Of a stretch of 64,000 bases of DNA, positions 1-7,674 are shown in pieces. Origin of the DNA: a bacterium (GTDB lineage: Bacteria > Cyanobacteriota > Vampirovibrionia > Obscuribacterales > Obscuribacteraceae); NCBI GenBank assembly GCA_018062085.1, contig JAGOSY010000015.1, forward strand, positions 62,001-126,000, given 5' to 3'. The position numbers and the translations under genes were made by a program. The notes beneath the pieces are model-generated. The model worked only from the letters and a program-made list of their open reading frames with translations, was not told where the DNA came from and did not search any database. Each line of letters begins with the position of its first letter. The first letter of the stretch is position 1.

Positions 1-2
1 GG

Positions 3-2156
3 AACAACCCGCGGGCTGTGGAGTACCGCCGCAGCAACCAGATCGCCGATGACCTGGGCACGGCGGTGACGGTGCAAACCATGGTGTTCGGCAACCGCGA
101 TCAGTTCTCTTGCAGCGGCGTGGCTTTCAGCCGCGATGTTGTGCGTGGCCACCGCGGCATCTGGGGTGAGTACACGGTGGGCGCTCAGGGTGAAGATCAG
201 GTGGCTGGCAAGGTGACGCCCAGCTGGTTGCCTGACATGGAAGAATGGAACGCGGCGCTCTACAAGGAGCTGTGCTCACAGGTTGAACGCTTGGAGGCCA
301 AGCGCAATCACCCTGTGGAGGTGGAGTTCACTGTTGAGTCCGGTGTGCTCTACATCTTGCAGGTGCGCAAGGCAGTGCTGACGCCGTTGGCCGCTGTTCA
401 AATCGCCGCGAATTTCTACGAGGAAGGCCGTTTGACCAGGGCGGAAGTTCTCGCCCGGGTGACCCCGCAAGAGTTTGCTGCAGTGCGGCGAAAAGGCTTC
501 GACGCCCTTGAGTTGGAGCGGGCCATGGCCAGCCGTCTCTTGTACATGGGCGTTCCGGCGGCGCCTGGTGCTGCCTCTGGCACAGTTGTGTTCGATTCGA
601 CCAGGGCCGTTCAGGCCGCGGCATCGGGGCAGTCAGTGGTGCTGGTGCGGCGGGACACTTCACCCGATGACCTGCCCGGTATGATCGCAGCTAAGGCTAT
701 CGTCACCATGACCGGTGGCGCTACCTGCCATGCTGCGGTGGTGGCACGTGAGCTGGGCAAGCCGGCAGTGGTCGGCTGTGGTGCCAGTCTCGTTGCTCTG
801 AAAGAAGGAGATGTCGTTTCTGTCGACGGCGCTTCTGGGGCCGTTCTCAGTGGCGAGATTCAACAGGCAGCGGCCACGCTGACCAAGGAGGTAGAAGTGA
901 TCTGCCGCTGGCGCGCCTCGGCCGAAGCAGACAAATGGCGGGCACCGCGGCTGGTGTTCGAGCATGTTGCTGAGCAAAAGAACGTCGAGGGGATGATCGC
1001 TGATTTCTACCTCAGCGATGCCATGGCTACCGCCGCTCAAGGAACAGCCCTGGAAGAGCAGGCCAACGAACTGCGGCGAGAAGTGCACATGGAGGTGGCG
1101 GAGCGCATCGTCGTCTACTTGGTGCTGGCAATTGGTGGAGAGATGCGCCATGTGTCGCCGTTCAACAGATTCTGCCCTGACGCTGTGGAGGAGCTGCTTG
1201 GCACCTACAAGGTGACTCGCGATCACTCCATAGCGTTCCGCAGCGTGGCACAAGCGAGCACCAATGTGGTGTTGCGGGAGATGGAAGTGGCACAGCAGGT
1301 GCGCTTTCTCAAGCTCTGTACTGATGTCTTTCGCATGGGTAACTGGCAGGGTGGCTACGGTGGAGGGCGCTGGGCTAAGATTGCCGAGGCTGCTTACAAG
1401 TTCATGGATGGCTCGCTCAGTCATAGCTTGTTTGTCGATCACGCCTTCGACTTGCAGCACAACAGTGGTCGTGTCTTTGGCAAAAATCCGATGATCGCGG
1501 CCAACAACTCGACCGTGCATTCAATGCTGCAAGCGAAGAAGAAGGCTCGCTCTGTGGCTTCGCTGCGTGCTCGCTTTGCCCGCCTGCTCAGCAGCGAACA
1601 ATCTGCTCGGCTGGTGGTCAACTCGCTCTATCGGGAGGGCCTCCGGCTGGCGCTGTGGAGTGAAGCTGATGTCGAGCAGCAGCAGGCCGAGGAAAATGCT
1701 TTCTACGTGTCGTGCATGGAAAATGGAAAGGAGTATGTCACACCGAAAGAATTCTTCGCCACCCCCAGTGATTTCAACCATGGCGCGTCGCTTTATGACG
1801 AAGGCATCAGTGAACTGAAGGCTTTGCTGGAGAAGTACAAGGGCATAGGTTTCGATCCGAAGAGTATCGATAAGAGCGGTTCGATGTCTGCCCCTGAGTA
1901 CTTCAAGAAGTCCTCTGGTGATGTTCCCTGGAATTCGTTCTGGGACGGGGAGAAAGTGCAGTATGGGACTGGTCAGCCATTGCCGGTGGTGTCCCATGAG
2001 TTTGGGCACGCCACTCTTGATGAGTTGCAATGGTGGAGCAAGAACCAGCCGAAGTTCTTCTTCATCGACGAGTTGCCGGCAGAGCACCAGCACGGGCCTG
2101 AGCAGCTGCTGAAGGCCCCACAGAACGCATTGGTCTTCCCGGACCACTGCGTCTAG
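3..2156 (+). CDS. Pyruvate,phosphate-dikinase-like protein with unusual C-terminal half (5' end outside window)
   Basis: The frame is already open at the window edge and begins with NNPRAVEYRR, which in PPDK lies inside the ATP-grasp domain, so the true start is upstream. Residues below count from the GTG at 18. PPDK-type segments follow: TAVTVQTMVFGN, GVAFSRD, GEYTVGAQGED, then the swivelling phospho-histidine domain (about 175-290). There SPDDLPGM and GGATCHAAVVAR place the catalytic His at residue 238. After about 300 the pyruvate/PEP-binding barrel expected in PPDK or PEP synthase is not recognisable. Instead there are about 410 residues of unknown type, with RWAKIAEAAYKFMDG and FDLQHNSGRVFGK as notable stretches. 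It may phosphorylate a different acceptor; that is inference. It is the first gene of the GC-rich co-oriented block. Confidence 0.8.
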   Translation, partial: NNPRAVEYRRSNQIADDLGTAVTVQTMVFGNRDQFSCSGVAFSRDVVRGHRGIWGEYTVGAQGEDQVAGKVTPSWLPDMEEWNAALYKELCSQVERLEAKRNHPVEVEFTVESGVLYILQVRKAVLTPLAAVQIAANFYEEGRLTRAEVLARVTPQEFAAVRRKGFDALELERAMASRLLYMGVPAAPGAASGTVVFDSTRAVQAAASGQSVVLVRRDTSPDDLPGMIAAKAIVTMTGGATCHAAVVARELGKPAVVGCGASLVALKEGDVVSVDGASGAVLSGEIQQAAATLTKEVEVICRWRASAEADKWRAPRLVFEHVAEQKNVEGMIADFYLSDAMATAAQGTALEEQANELRREVHMEVAERIVVYLVLAIGGEMRHVSPFNRFCPDAVEELLGTYKVTRDHSIAFRSVAQASTNVVLREMEVAQQVRFLKLCTDVFRMGNWQGGYGGGRWAKIAEAAYKFMDGSLSHSLFVDHAFDLQHNSGRVFGKNPMIAANNSTVHSMLQAKKKARSVASLRARFARLLSSEQSARLVVNSLYREGLRLALWSEADVEQQQAEENAFYVSCMENGKEYVTPKEFFATPSDFNHGASLYDEGISELKALLEKYKGIGFDPKSIDKSGSMSAPEYFKKSSGDVPWNSFWDGEKVQYGTGQPLPVVSHEFGHATLDELQWWSKNQPKFFFIDELPAEHQHGPEQLLKAPQNALVFPDHCV

Positions 2157-2319
2157 GTCTGCATAACTGAGGCCTCTACTTCGACTCGGCTAGGGGCTGC
2201 TACAGCCTCGAGGACGTTGTCGAACCGGTCTGACTGACCGCTATTACCCTGGAGAAATCTAAGGTAAGTTTTTCGCTCGCAATTAGCTTGCCATTGCGCT
2301 TAGGCGCTGCTGCAGGCTT

Positions 2320-2353
2320 GGTAGTCGCTCTTCAGTCTGGACGAGCGATTACC
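2320..2353 (+). promoter_or_regulatory. Leader hairpin just upstream of a ribosome binding site
   Basis: GGTAGTCGCTC and GAGCGATTACC form an 11-bp stem with one G-T pair around a 12-nt loop. The stem ends 19 nt before the ATG at 2373, directly 5' of the AAGGAG ribosome binding site. It could protect the mRNA end or modulate initiation. There is no T-tract, so it is not a classical terminator. The rest of the 2157-2372 spacer shows only small hairpins. Confidence 0.5.
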
Positions 2354-2372
2354 TGTTCCAAGGAGAACAAAA

Positions 2373-2948
2373 ATGAAATGCTTTCAAGTCGTACGTGACG
2401 ACATCATCGTTGGGCTGCCAATCGTTCGGGGTACGGAGAGACCCTATGTGGCTATCGGTTCTGAGCGGGCCGTTTTGTCAAATGAGCTGCTTGAGACCCA
2501 ACTGGGTGACAGGCTGATGCGTTGTCGAGTTGAAGTCGCTGAGAGTGGTTTGATTGTTCTCAGTCGGGAAAGATGGAGAGAGGAAGACTACTGCAGCGTA
2601 ATCCTGGGTTTGACTTTCGAACGTGCTGGTGCTGACGTTAAGATCTACAATTTCGGACCAGCTCCGGGCAAAGTCTTACTGCAGAGCTCTTTCCAGCTTG
2701 AGTCTGATTGGCGCGGTCAGCCACGGTCGACAGGAGCTTTGCTGATAGCAAACCAGTTGGGCAGAGTGGAGGTCGCGCGTCGCTATACTGAGCCGATAGC
2801 TCAGCGGGCACCTTGGTACGTTCTCGGTCGTGGCCCTGCGGTGACTAAGACCTATGAGAGCAGACCTTTCTTGGAGCTGACTGCAAAGGGGCGCCTTGAG
2901 TTCTCTGGAAAACCCGGAAGCGGCTGTCAGGTCTTGCCTCCGGCATAA
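2373..2948 (+). CDS. Hypothetical protein, 191 aa
   Basis: No family is recognised. The start is well supported by AAGGAG 7-8 nt upstream of the ATG. The protein is soluble and mixed alpha/beta in character, with no signal peptide or membrane segment. It contains alternating hydrophobic strands such as RVEVAESGLIVL and VKIYNFGPAPGKVLLQ, a Pro/Gly-rich middle, and a C-terminus ending QVLPPA. It shares the GC-rich third positions of its neighbours and is separated from the dikinase-like gene by a 216-bp spacer carrying a leader hairpin. Function unknown. Confidence 0.7.
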   Translation: MKCFQVVRDDIIVGLPIVRGTERPYVAIGSERAVLSNELLETQLGDRLMRCRVEVAESGLIVLSRERWREEDYCSVILGLTFERAGADVKIYNFGPAPGKVLLQSSFQLESDWRGQPRSTGALLIANQLGRVEVARRYTEPIAQRAPWYVLGRGPAVTKTYESRPFLELTAKGRLEFSGKPGSGCQVLPPA

Positions 2949-3022
2949 GTGTCGTTGTCCACGGCAAGGCAAAATCATCAACAACCGTCAGTTCAAAACT
3001 GTCAAACCAACGAAAGAAAATC

Positions 3023-3241
3023 ATGAGCAACAACGGTTTTTTCAGCCACTACCCGTTCTTCACTCCGCCGCCCGAAAGCGCCCAAGAGGCAATGGATTCG
3101 ACGGCGGATGGCCGCGCTCCGGGTTTGCCTTCTGCCGACGAGGCCCAGCCTCGCACAGACTCGGTTTCGCTTCGCGACTGCCTGATCTTCCCTGAAGGTA
3201 AGGTCACCGAAGGGGGCCGGGTCTACCTCCTGCGCCGCTAG
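3023..3241 (+). CDS. Small hypothetical protein, 72 aa
   Basis: This short frame starts with ATG after the A-rich leader ACGAAAGAAAATC, a leader type seen before several genes of this block. The product is Pro/Ser/Asp-rich at the N-terminus (FFSHYPFFTPPPESAQEAM) and ends in a basic VYLLRR. It has no membrane segment or recognisable domain. Co-orientation, spacing and codon style support it as real. Its small size and lack of a strong ribosome binding site keep confidence moderate. Confidence 0.5.
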   Translation: MSNNGFFSHYPFFTPPPESAQEAMDSTADGRAPGLPSADEAQPRTDSVSLRDCLIFPEGKVTEGGRVYLLRR

Positions 3242-3286
3242 TTGGAAGTCAGACAATGTCGGCTTCTTACATGAGGCCAAAACGAG

Positions 3287-3314
3287 GCAGCGTCAAGCTT
3301 GGGCTTGCCGTTGC
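3287..3314 (+). terminator. Strong intergenic hairpin
   Basis: GCAGCGTCAAGC and GCTTGCCGTTGC pair over 12 positions with one G-T pair and one mismatch around a TTGG loop. It lies between the genes ending at 3241 and starting at 3353. It is followed only by TTCTAG, so it could be a weak terminator or an RNA-processing or stability element. Confidence 0.45.
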
Positions 3315-3352
3315 TTCTAGCCAGTTAAAACACAAAAAATAGGAACTTCCAA

Positions 3353-3955
3353 ATGAACAACCAAACTTTCATCCAGCGCTACTTCGTTCAAGTTGAGGAG
3401 GCAATCGCCGCAGGTCAGCAGTTCGAATCGGCCCGCGCCACAGAGGAAGCCCTGCTGCACTACAACGTCGCTCTGGCCATTCTCGAAGTGCTTGCTGCCG
3501 GCACCAACGAGAAACATCGCCTGCAGCAGCTGCTGGCGCATGTGCACGACCGACTGGGCCGTATCTATCTTGTCGGCCTCGACTGCACCAAGGCCGCCAA
3601 CCATCTCGAGACTGCGGTGGTCGGCTATGACCGTCTCTTCGGCGGTGGCAACCGGCGCTCCTTCGAGATGACGGTGCTGCTTGCCGAAGCCTGCGTGCGA
3701 GGTGGTCAGGCAGTGGCCGGGCAGGCTGCGGCTAAGGCGGCAGCGGCTCTGCTGGAGCAAGTGGAAGGCTACTGCGGTCCGTCGGCTGCTTACGCTTACT
3801 ACTGGCTCTATCGCAGCGAGATGATTCTGGAAAACCAGGAAGCTGCAGCTGCTGCCGCCAGCAAAATGGGGGCTTATCTGGTTGCCAATCCCGATCTGCT
3901 CAATAACGGCACGTTCGGTCTTTTGCTGCGGGAGGTGGCGACCCTCAAAGGTTAG
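3353..3955 (+). CDS. Alpha-helical repeat (TPR-like) protein, 200 aa
   Basis: The protein is almost entirely helical. Helix pairs resemble tetratricopeptide repeats, for example ATEEALLHYNVALAILEVLA followed by LAHVHDRLGRIYLVGLDC and AANHLETAVVGYDRLFG. An Ala-rich stretch (GQAAAKAAAALLEQ) follows near residue 130, then AYAYYWLYRSEM. There is no signal peptide, so it should be a cytosolic scaffold or adaptor. The AGGA 8 nt before the ATG supports the start. TPR proteins are frequent elsewhere in the window, but this one is shorter and GC-rich like its block. Partner unknown. Confidence 0.65.
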   Translation: MNNQTFIQRYFVQVEEAIAAGQQFESARATEEALLHYNVALAILEVLAAGTNEKHRLQQLLAHVHDRLGRIYLVGLDCTKAANHLETAVVGYDRLFGGGNRRSFEMTVLLAEACVRGGQAVAGQAAAKAAAALLEQVEGYCGPSAAYAYYWLYRSEMILENQEAAAAAASKMGAYLVANPDLLNNGTFGLLLREVATLKG

Positions 3956-4029
3956 GCCGACAAGTGGCCACAAGAGCAGCTCTGCGGTTTCGCCAAGCCC
4001 AAGTTCTAGACAAAAATAGGAGGTATGTG

Positions 4030-4230
4030 ATGAAAACGAAATCGTGTTTTGAGCTGGTGGGTTTGCAGAACGCTCCTTCTGCTGGCCAGCCTTCTATCAG
4101 CATCAAGCCGACGGAGGCACAGTGGCCCGCTGCCTACAAAGCGTGGCAGGCTGGTGAAAATCCGACTGACTCTGCTGAATGGAAGAAAGGTGTTTTCTTG
4201 ATTTACGTGAACGTCGGCGACGGTCAGTAG
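4030..4230 (+). CDS. Small hypothetical protein, 66 aa
   Basis: The start at ATG 4030 is chosen because AGGAGG lies 6 nt upstream; the longer frame from a GTG at 3964 has no such site. The product MKTKSCFELVGLQNAPS... is soluble, with a central PAAYKAWQAGENPTDSAEWKKGVFLIYVNVG segment that looks folded (Trp/Tyr-containing). No family is recognised. It is followed within 15 nt by a terminator-like hairpin, so it may end a short transcription unit. Confidence 0.6.
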   Translation: MKTKSCFELVGLQNAPSAGQPSISIKPTEAQWPAAYKAWQAGENPTDSAEWKKGVFLIYVNVGDGQ

Positions 4231-4241
4231 ATCGAGCTTGA

Positions 4242-4282
4242 GGCAGGGCCCCGCTCACCTGGCTCTGTGCCGAGTTTTCTTT
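4242..4282 (+). terminator. Rho-independent terminator
   Basis: GGCAGGGCC pairs with GGCTCTGTGCC (one G-T pair and a 2-nt bulge). The stem is followed by GAGTTTTCTTTG, a T-rich tail. It sits directly after the 66-aa gene and before the next membrane-protein gene. Confidence 0.6.
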
Positions 4283-4326
4283 GTCAAATTCTTCCTCCCT
4301 CACTTCAACTAATCTCAGGAAACAAA

Positions 4327-4764
4327 ATGAAATTGTACGAATTCATCGTCAATACCATTGCCATCGTCGGTGGTGGAGCTCTGATCGCTGTTCCCAATGG
4401 TCTTGTTGGCTTGGCCCTCTTCGCAGTTGCTAGCGTGTTCACCGATTCGCTGATGGCCGCGGCCTTGGTCGCCGGCATCGGTGGCATCGTCTGGGCCCAG
4501 GTGCTGTTCGGTGTGATCTTGCCGCTGCCCTTCCGGCCCTTCAGCTTCCCGCGCATGCCGCTGGTGAAGATGCTGGGTTGGTACGTTGCCTTCGGCGTCG
4601 GCTACGGCCTTGGCCCGGTGGCTGCAAGCTTCATTGACAAGGCCGGTGTCACGGCCTGGCCGCTTTTGATCAGTCTGCTTTGCAGTGGTGGCCTGCCGCT
4701 GGTGCTGGTTGGCATCTTGCAGCCGTTGGGCATCGTCGGCTGGCCCAATCGCAAGTTCGACTAG
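4327..4764 (+). CDS. Membrane protein with about four transmembrane segments, 145 aa
   Basis: The ATG at 4327 follows TCAGGAAACAAA, a clear ribosome binding site; an upstream in-frame start at 4267 would add a non-membrane tail. Hydrophobic segments cover roughly residues 5-38, 43-68, 82-103 and 110-138 (IVGGGALIAVPNGLVGLALF, LVAGIGGIVWAQVLFGVILPL, WYVAFGVGYGLGPVAA, LLISLLCSGGLPLVLVGI). It is Gly-rich in the membrane parts and ends in a short basic-acidic tail NRKFD. No family is recognised. It precedes another small membrane protein by 67 bp and may work with it. Confidence 0.65.
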   Translation: MKLYEFIVNTIAIVGGGALIAVPNGLVGLALFAVASVFTDSLMAAALVAGIGGIVWAQVLFGVILPLPFRPFSFPRMPLVKMLGWYVAFGVGYGLGPVAASFIDKAGVTAWPLLISLLCSGGLPLVLVGILQPLGIVGWPNRKFD

Positions 4765-4831
4765 TTCGAGCAATTCTCTTCCCGTCCCCCTTCCCCCTCC
4801 CATTCCCTCAATTCAACTTCGAAAGCAAATC

Positions 4832-5206
4832 ATGAAAATCATCGCTCGCATCATCATCATGGCTCTCCTCTTCGCCTACGCCTTCCCCGCCATCGTCCCC
4901 GGTGTTTCCATCCATGGCGGCTTCTGGCCCCAGGGCATCGTTGCCGGCGCGCTCTTCACCGGTGTCAGCATTGTTGTCGGCCTCTTGGCGGCGATCATCG
5001 GCCTCGGCACCTTCGGTATCGGCTTGGTGGTGCTCTTCTGCCTGCAGATGTTCATCCCGGCAGTCACCCTGCAGCTGACGTCCTATTGGTTCCCCGAGCG
5101 CCTCACCGTGGCCAGCTGGGAAGCTGCCGTCGTTGCCGGCCTCTGCATCTGGCTGGTCAACTACGTGTTCGGCCGTCTGGGCAGCAGCAGCACCAGCAGC
5201 AAGTAA
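4832..5206 (+). CDS. Small membrane protein resembling the phage holin 4_2 superfamily, 124 aa
   Basis: The start at ATG 4832 gives a hydrophobic N-terminus (MKIIARIIIMALLFAYAFPAI) followed by PGVSIHGGFWPQ and three more hydrophobic segments. The layout, with a short N-terminal helix, PG-V-x-I-x-GFW, then GLGTFGIGLVVLF and a closing WEAAVVAGLCIWLVNYVFG, resembles the holin 4_2 (mycobacterial membrane protein) family. That match is from recall. The C-terminal tail is Ser-rich (GSSSTSSK). A longer frame from 4685 overlaps the previous gene and is disfavoured. In this context it need not be a lysis protein. Confidence 0.6.
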   Translation: MKIIARIIIMALLFAYAFPAIVPGVSIHGGFWPQGIVAGALFTGVSIVVGLLAAIIGLGTFGIGLVVLFCLQMFIPAVTLQLTSYWFPERLTVASWEAAVVAGLCIWLVNYVFGRLGSSSTSSK

Positions 5207-5253
5207 GCGATCGGCTACTAGCCACCGCTTCTTCCGCTCACTGAAATGGAAAT

Positions 5254-5277
5254 GGGCCGACTAGCAATAGTCGGTCC
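5254..5277 (+). promoter_or_regulatory. GNRA-capped hairpin
   Basis: GGGCCGACTA and TAGTCGGTCC form a 10-bp stem with one G-T pair, closed by a GCAA tetraloop. It lies 39 nt upstream of the next ATG and lacks a T-tract, so it looks like a leader structure or 3'-end stabiliser. Confidence 0.5.
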
Positions 5278-5316
5278 AGCAACAACAGTTTCGCAACCTT
5301 CAAGGACAAACAGACC

Positions 5317-6453
5317 ATGTGTCTCAGCAACAACCGCTACCCCCAAGTCGCCGTCACCTTCAGCAACACCATTCTGCTCGCTGCCGAAGTGGAAATGGGC
5401 GGTGTCTATCGCCATCTCTGCGGCTACTACAACAAGGTCGACGTGCACAAGGGCGGTGCTCCTGTGGCGCAACCTGGCACCTTGCCGATTCGCGCCTTGG
5501 GCTCCCGCATCGACCTGTTCGACGAGACCCCGCAGCTGCTTTCTGAAGTTTCTGGTGTCATCACCAGCGATGCCATCTCCACCAGTCCCGACTTCGGCTA
5601 CGACGTGCCCAAGCCCACCGCCAAGCCTGCGGCCAAGAAGACCGGTAAGGTGGTCAGGCCCAAGAAGCCCGTCACTCTCACCCTGGGCAATGCCATGCTG
5701 ATCGCCATCCCGGCCAAGCCTGGCACCGTCCATGGTGACAATCTCATCCCGGTGGGCAAGTACCCGTCTTTCATGACCGACTACGCCAAGGCCCTGGTGC
5801 CGCGGCCTCCGGTCAGTCGTGGCGGCCCTCGCAGCCGTGGCGGACCCATCGCTGGTGTCGAGATCGTCTCCAACTTCGACAACGGCACCTACGATGTGGT
5901 GATTGCCGACAGCGCCAAGAAGATCGTCAACGCCATCGCTGCCGTTGCCGAGGCCAAGCGGCCCCAGCTCAACGCCGCGCTCTACGCCCAGCTCGACAAG
6001 CTCTACCCCAAGTGGACCTTCTTGCTCTTCTGTTTCTCCGAAGCCACTGCTGCCCAAGCCGGCTGCGCCCTGGTCAGCTACGAGCCGATGCCGGCCTTCG
6101 AGCACATGCTCTACCTGCCTGGTCTCGATGGTCACAACGGCGAAATCGAGCAGGGCCAGGTCTACCTCAACCACACCATCGTGCTGGGTTCTTACCGCAT
6201 GAAGGCCGAGGCCAACCCCAAGCGCGTGGCCTTCAGCGAGCCGGCTATCGCCACCGACCTGCCTTTCTTGCCCCGGCTGGTGATCGGCAAGATCATTCCC
6301 AACGGCACCCGCGCGCCGCAGGGTGACTTCCTCTTCAGCACCGCCGATGTGCAGGAGGGCAAGTTCAAGGCTCTGCGCGCCAAGCCGCCGGGTTGGGCCA
6401 AGGTCTTCGGCAAGCAGACTGACCTGCCGTTCTACATCGTCAACGACGACTGA
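5317..6453 (+). CDS. Hypothetical protein, 378 aa
   Basis: The ATG follows CAAGGACAAACAGACC, a ribosome binding site with 10-nt spacing. The protein starts MCLSNNRYPQVAVTFSN, has no signal peptide, and contains a Lys/Pro linker (about 95-120, KPTAKPAAKKTGK). Two putative folded parts flank it. The C-terminal part has LYPKWTFLLFCFSEA, then FEHMLYLPGLDGHNGEIEQGQVYLNHTI and a final FGKQTDLPFYIVNDD. No family is recognised. Strong GC-rich third positions confirm coding. The minus strand carries a long open frame across the same bases, which is a codon-bias shadow. Confidence 0.75.
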   Translation: MCLSNNRYPQVAVTFSNTILLAAEVEMGGVYRHLCGYYNKVDVHKGGAPVAQPGTLPIRALGSRIDLFDETPQLLSEVSGVITSDAISTSPDFGYDVPKPTAKPAAKKTGKVVRPKKPVTLTLGNAMLIAIPAKPGTVHGDNLIPVGKYPSFMTDYAKALVPRPPVSRGGPRSRGGPIAGVEIVSNFDNGTYDVVIADSAKKIVNAIAAVAEAKRPQLNAALYAQLDKLYPKWTFLLFCFSEATAAQAGCALVSYEPMPAFEHMLYLPGLDGHNGEIEQGQVYLNHTIVLGSYRMKAEANPKRVAFSEPAIATDLPFLPRLVIGKIIPNGTRAPQGDFLFSTADVQEGKFKALRAKPPGWAKVFGKQTDLPFYIVNDD

Positions 6454-6505
6454 GTCGCTTTCGTCTGCTGCACTTGATTCGATCATTTGACCTAAGGAGC
6501 TATCT

Positions 6506-7069
6506 ATGACAGCCAAAGTTTTGGAGTTCAAGCCCAAGTTGACCACTCCGACGCACAGCCTTTACCGTGTGATTTTGGAAGCGTTCAACCAGGCCCACGT
6601 GCTCAAGGTGACCGCTCAGGCATTGTCGGCCCGGCAGTCGCTGGACGCGGTCACCTGTGCCACCGTGTCTGCCGATGAACAGAAGCAGCGTGCTCAGCAG
6701 ATCGCCACCGCCAAGTACGAGGCTCAACTGGTGGAGCAGACGGCGCGCAACGTCGGTGAAACCTTGACCTACCGGCGCTCCGATTTCCCCAGCGACGTGA
6801 GCTTCTTTCTGCGCCAATTGCACGCCCTCGACGCCGAGATCAAGGCCATCGAAGCGCAGCAGATTTGCGCTGGCCTGCTTGCCGATGTCGCCGAGTGTGA
6901 AGGCCACGATCGCCCCGTCGGCGAGTGTGATTTCCTCAAGGCCAAACTCAGCCGCAAGCAAGCCGAATCTTTGGCACTGCAAAGCAAAATTGTCGCTCTG
7001 TGCGCTGCCACCGAGTCTGGCTCCGGCTCTGCATCTACAGCTGTTGCAGCGGCCCTGCCGACGAGTTGA
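6506..7069 (+). CDS. Coiled-coil hypothetical protein, 187 aa
   Basis: AAGGAG 6-7 nt before the ATG fixes the start. The product is mostly helical with extended heptad-like stretches (SLYRVILEAFNQAHVLKVTAQAL, VSADEQKQRAQQIATAKYEAQLVEQTARNVGE, LHALDAEIKAIEAQQI). It contains several Cys residues (CATV, QQICAGL, AECEGHDRPVGECDF) and a low-complexity Ser/Gly/Ala tail (ESGSGSASTAVAAALPTS). There is no signal peptide or membrane helix. A terminator hairpin overlaps its stop codon. Function unknown. Confidence 0.65.
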   Translation: MTAKVLEFKPKLTTPTHSLYRVILEAFNQAHVLKVTAQALSARQSLDAVTCATVSADEQKQRAQQIATAKYEAQLVEQTARNVGETLTYRRSDFPSDVSFFLRQLHALDAEIKAIEAQQICAGLLADVAECEGHDRPVGECDFLKAKLSRKQAESLALQSKIVALCAATESGSGSASTAVAAALPTS

Positions 7070-7094
7070 TTACTAGTCGTCGGTTCTTTCTTTT
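7058..7094 (+). terminator. Rho-independent terminator overlapping a stop codon
   Basis: CCGACGA and TCGTCGG form a 7-bp stem around a 12-nt loop containing the TGA of the preceding gene. TTCTTTCTTTT follows. A related hairpin and T-rich stretch recurs near 19024-19050 in the duplicated copy. Confidence 0.65.
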
Positions 7095-7133
7095 CCCTCT
7101 CCCCTCTCCAACCCCAACTTTGATTGGTAACAT

Positions 7134-7562
7134 ATGAAATCCCTGCGCTCGAACCTGATCGCTGCTTCCGTCGCTCTGCTGGCTTTGGCTGGCCTCACTG
7201 CCTGCAATCGTGAGCCGGTGGAGCCGCCTGCTGCCGACGGTGCCTTCTTGCAAGGCCTGGTCGACCAAGACCTGGCGAACATCCCCGCCGGCGGCAACCT
7301 CGTCAATTGCCTGCGCCTGAACACCCACATCGCCGGTCAGTACGCTCTGATCGAAGTCGTCTGCGACGGCGGCGAGAAGCTGGAGTACATCTACCACGCC
7401 AGCGGTCGTGCGGTGTTCGTGGGCAAGGTCTGGTACGTCAACAAAGACATTCCGCCGCTCACCGAAGAGCAGATCATGAGCGGCGTCGGCGCACCGCAGA
7501 TGGAGGCGTGGATGTTGATCGACAAGCGCGACAACTTCCGCCTCAAGCCCCAAGGCAAGTAA
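7134..7562 (+). CDS. Small lipoprotein, 142 aa
   Basis: The N-terminus is a lipoprotein signal peptide: basic MKSLRSN, a hydrophobic LIAASVALLALAG core, and the lipobox LTAC with the lipidated Cys at residue 24. The mature part begins NREPVEPPAADG and is a compact domain with VNCLRLNTH, YALIEVVCDGGEKLEYIYHASGRAVFVGKVWYVN and a C-terminal WMLIDKRDNFRLKPQGK. It should be anchored on a periplasmic membrane face. No family is recognised. Its terminator, leader and signal-peptide sequence recur in degenerate form at about 19.02-19.20 kb, where the mature domain is lost. Confidence 0.75.
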   Translation: MKSLRSNLIAASVALLALAGLTACNREPVEPPAADGAFLQGLVDQDLANIPAGGNLVNCLRLNTHIAGQYALIEVVCDGGEKLEYIYHASGRAVFVGKVWYVNKDIPPLTEEQIMSGVGAPQMEAWMLIDKRDNFRLKPQGK

Positions 7563-7570
7563 GCCTCCTA

Positions 7571-7638
7571 GGGCCGTGAATCAGCGTTAAGTTTGATTGA
7601 CGGCCCGTCTTTCGCTGGTGGTTATGTGACTACCACCA
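7571..7638 (+). terminator. Tandem hairpins after the lipoprotein gene
   Basis: GGGCCGT (7571-7577) pairs perfectly with ACGGCCC (7600-7606), followed by GTCTTTCG. TGGTGGT (7616-7622) pairs with ACCACCA (7632-7638). Tandem hairpins also follow the second SPFH gene, suggesting a recurring 3'-end design. Confidence 0.5.
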
Positions 7639-7674
7639 CTCCCTCAATAGATATCCTCATTTAGGATGACCAAA

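Noticed and set aside
660..1520. 286-codon minus-strand frame
   Set aside because: Opposite the dikinase-like gene; composition typical of a shadow.
4832..5206. Holin-like gene taken as proof of a prophage
   Set aside because: No capsid, tail, terminase or integrase gene is visible nearby, and holin 4_2-like proteins are also ordinary chromosomal genes.
5218..6546. 442-codon open frame on the minus strand
   Set aside because: It lies opposite the 378-aa gene, is low-complexity Val/Gly/Asp/Glu-rich, and arises from GC-rich third positions of the real gene.
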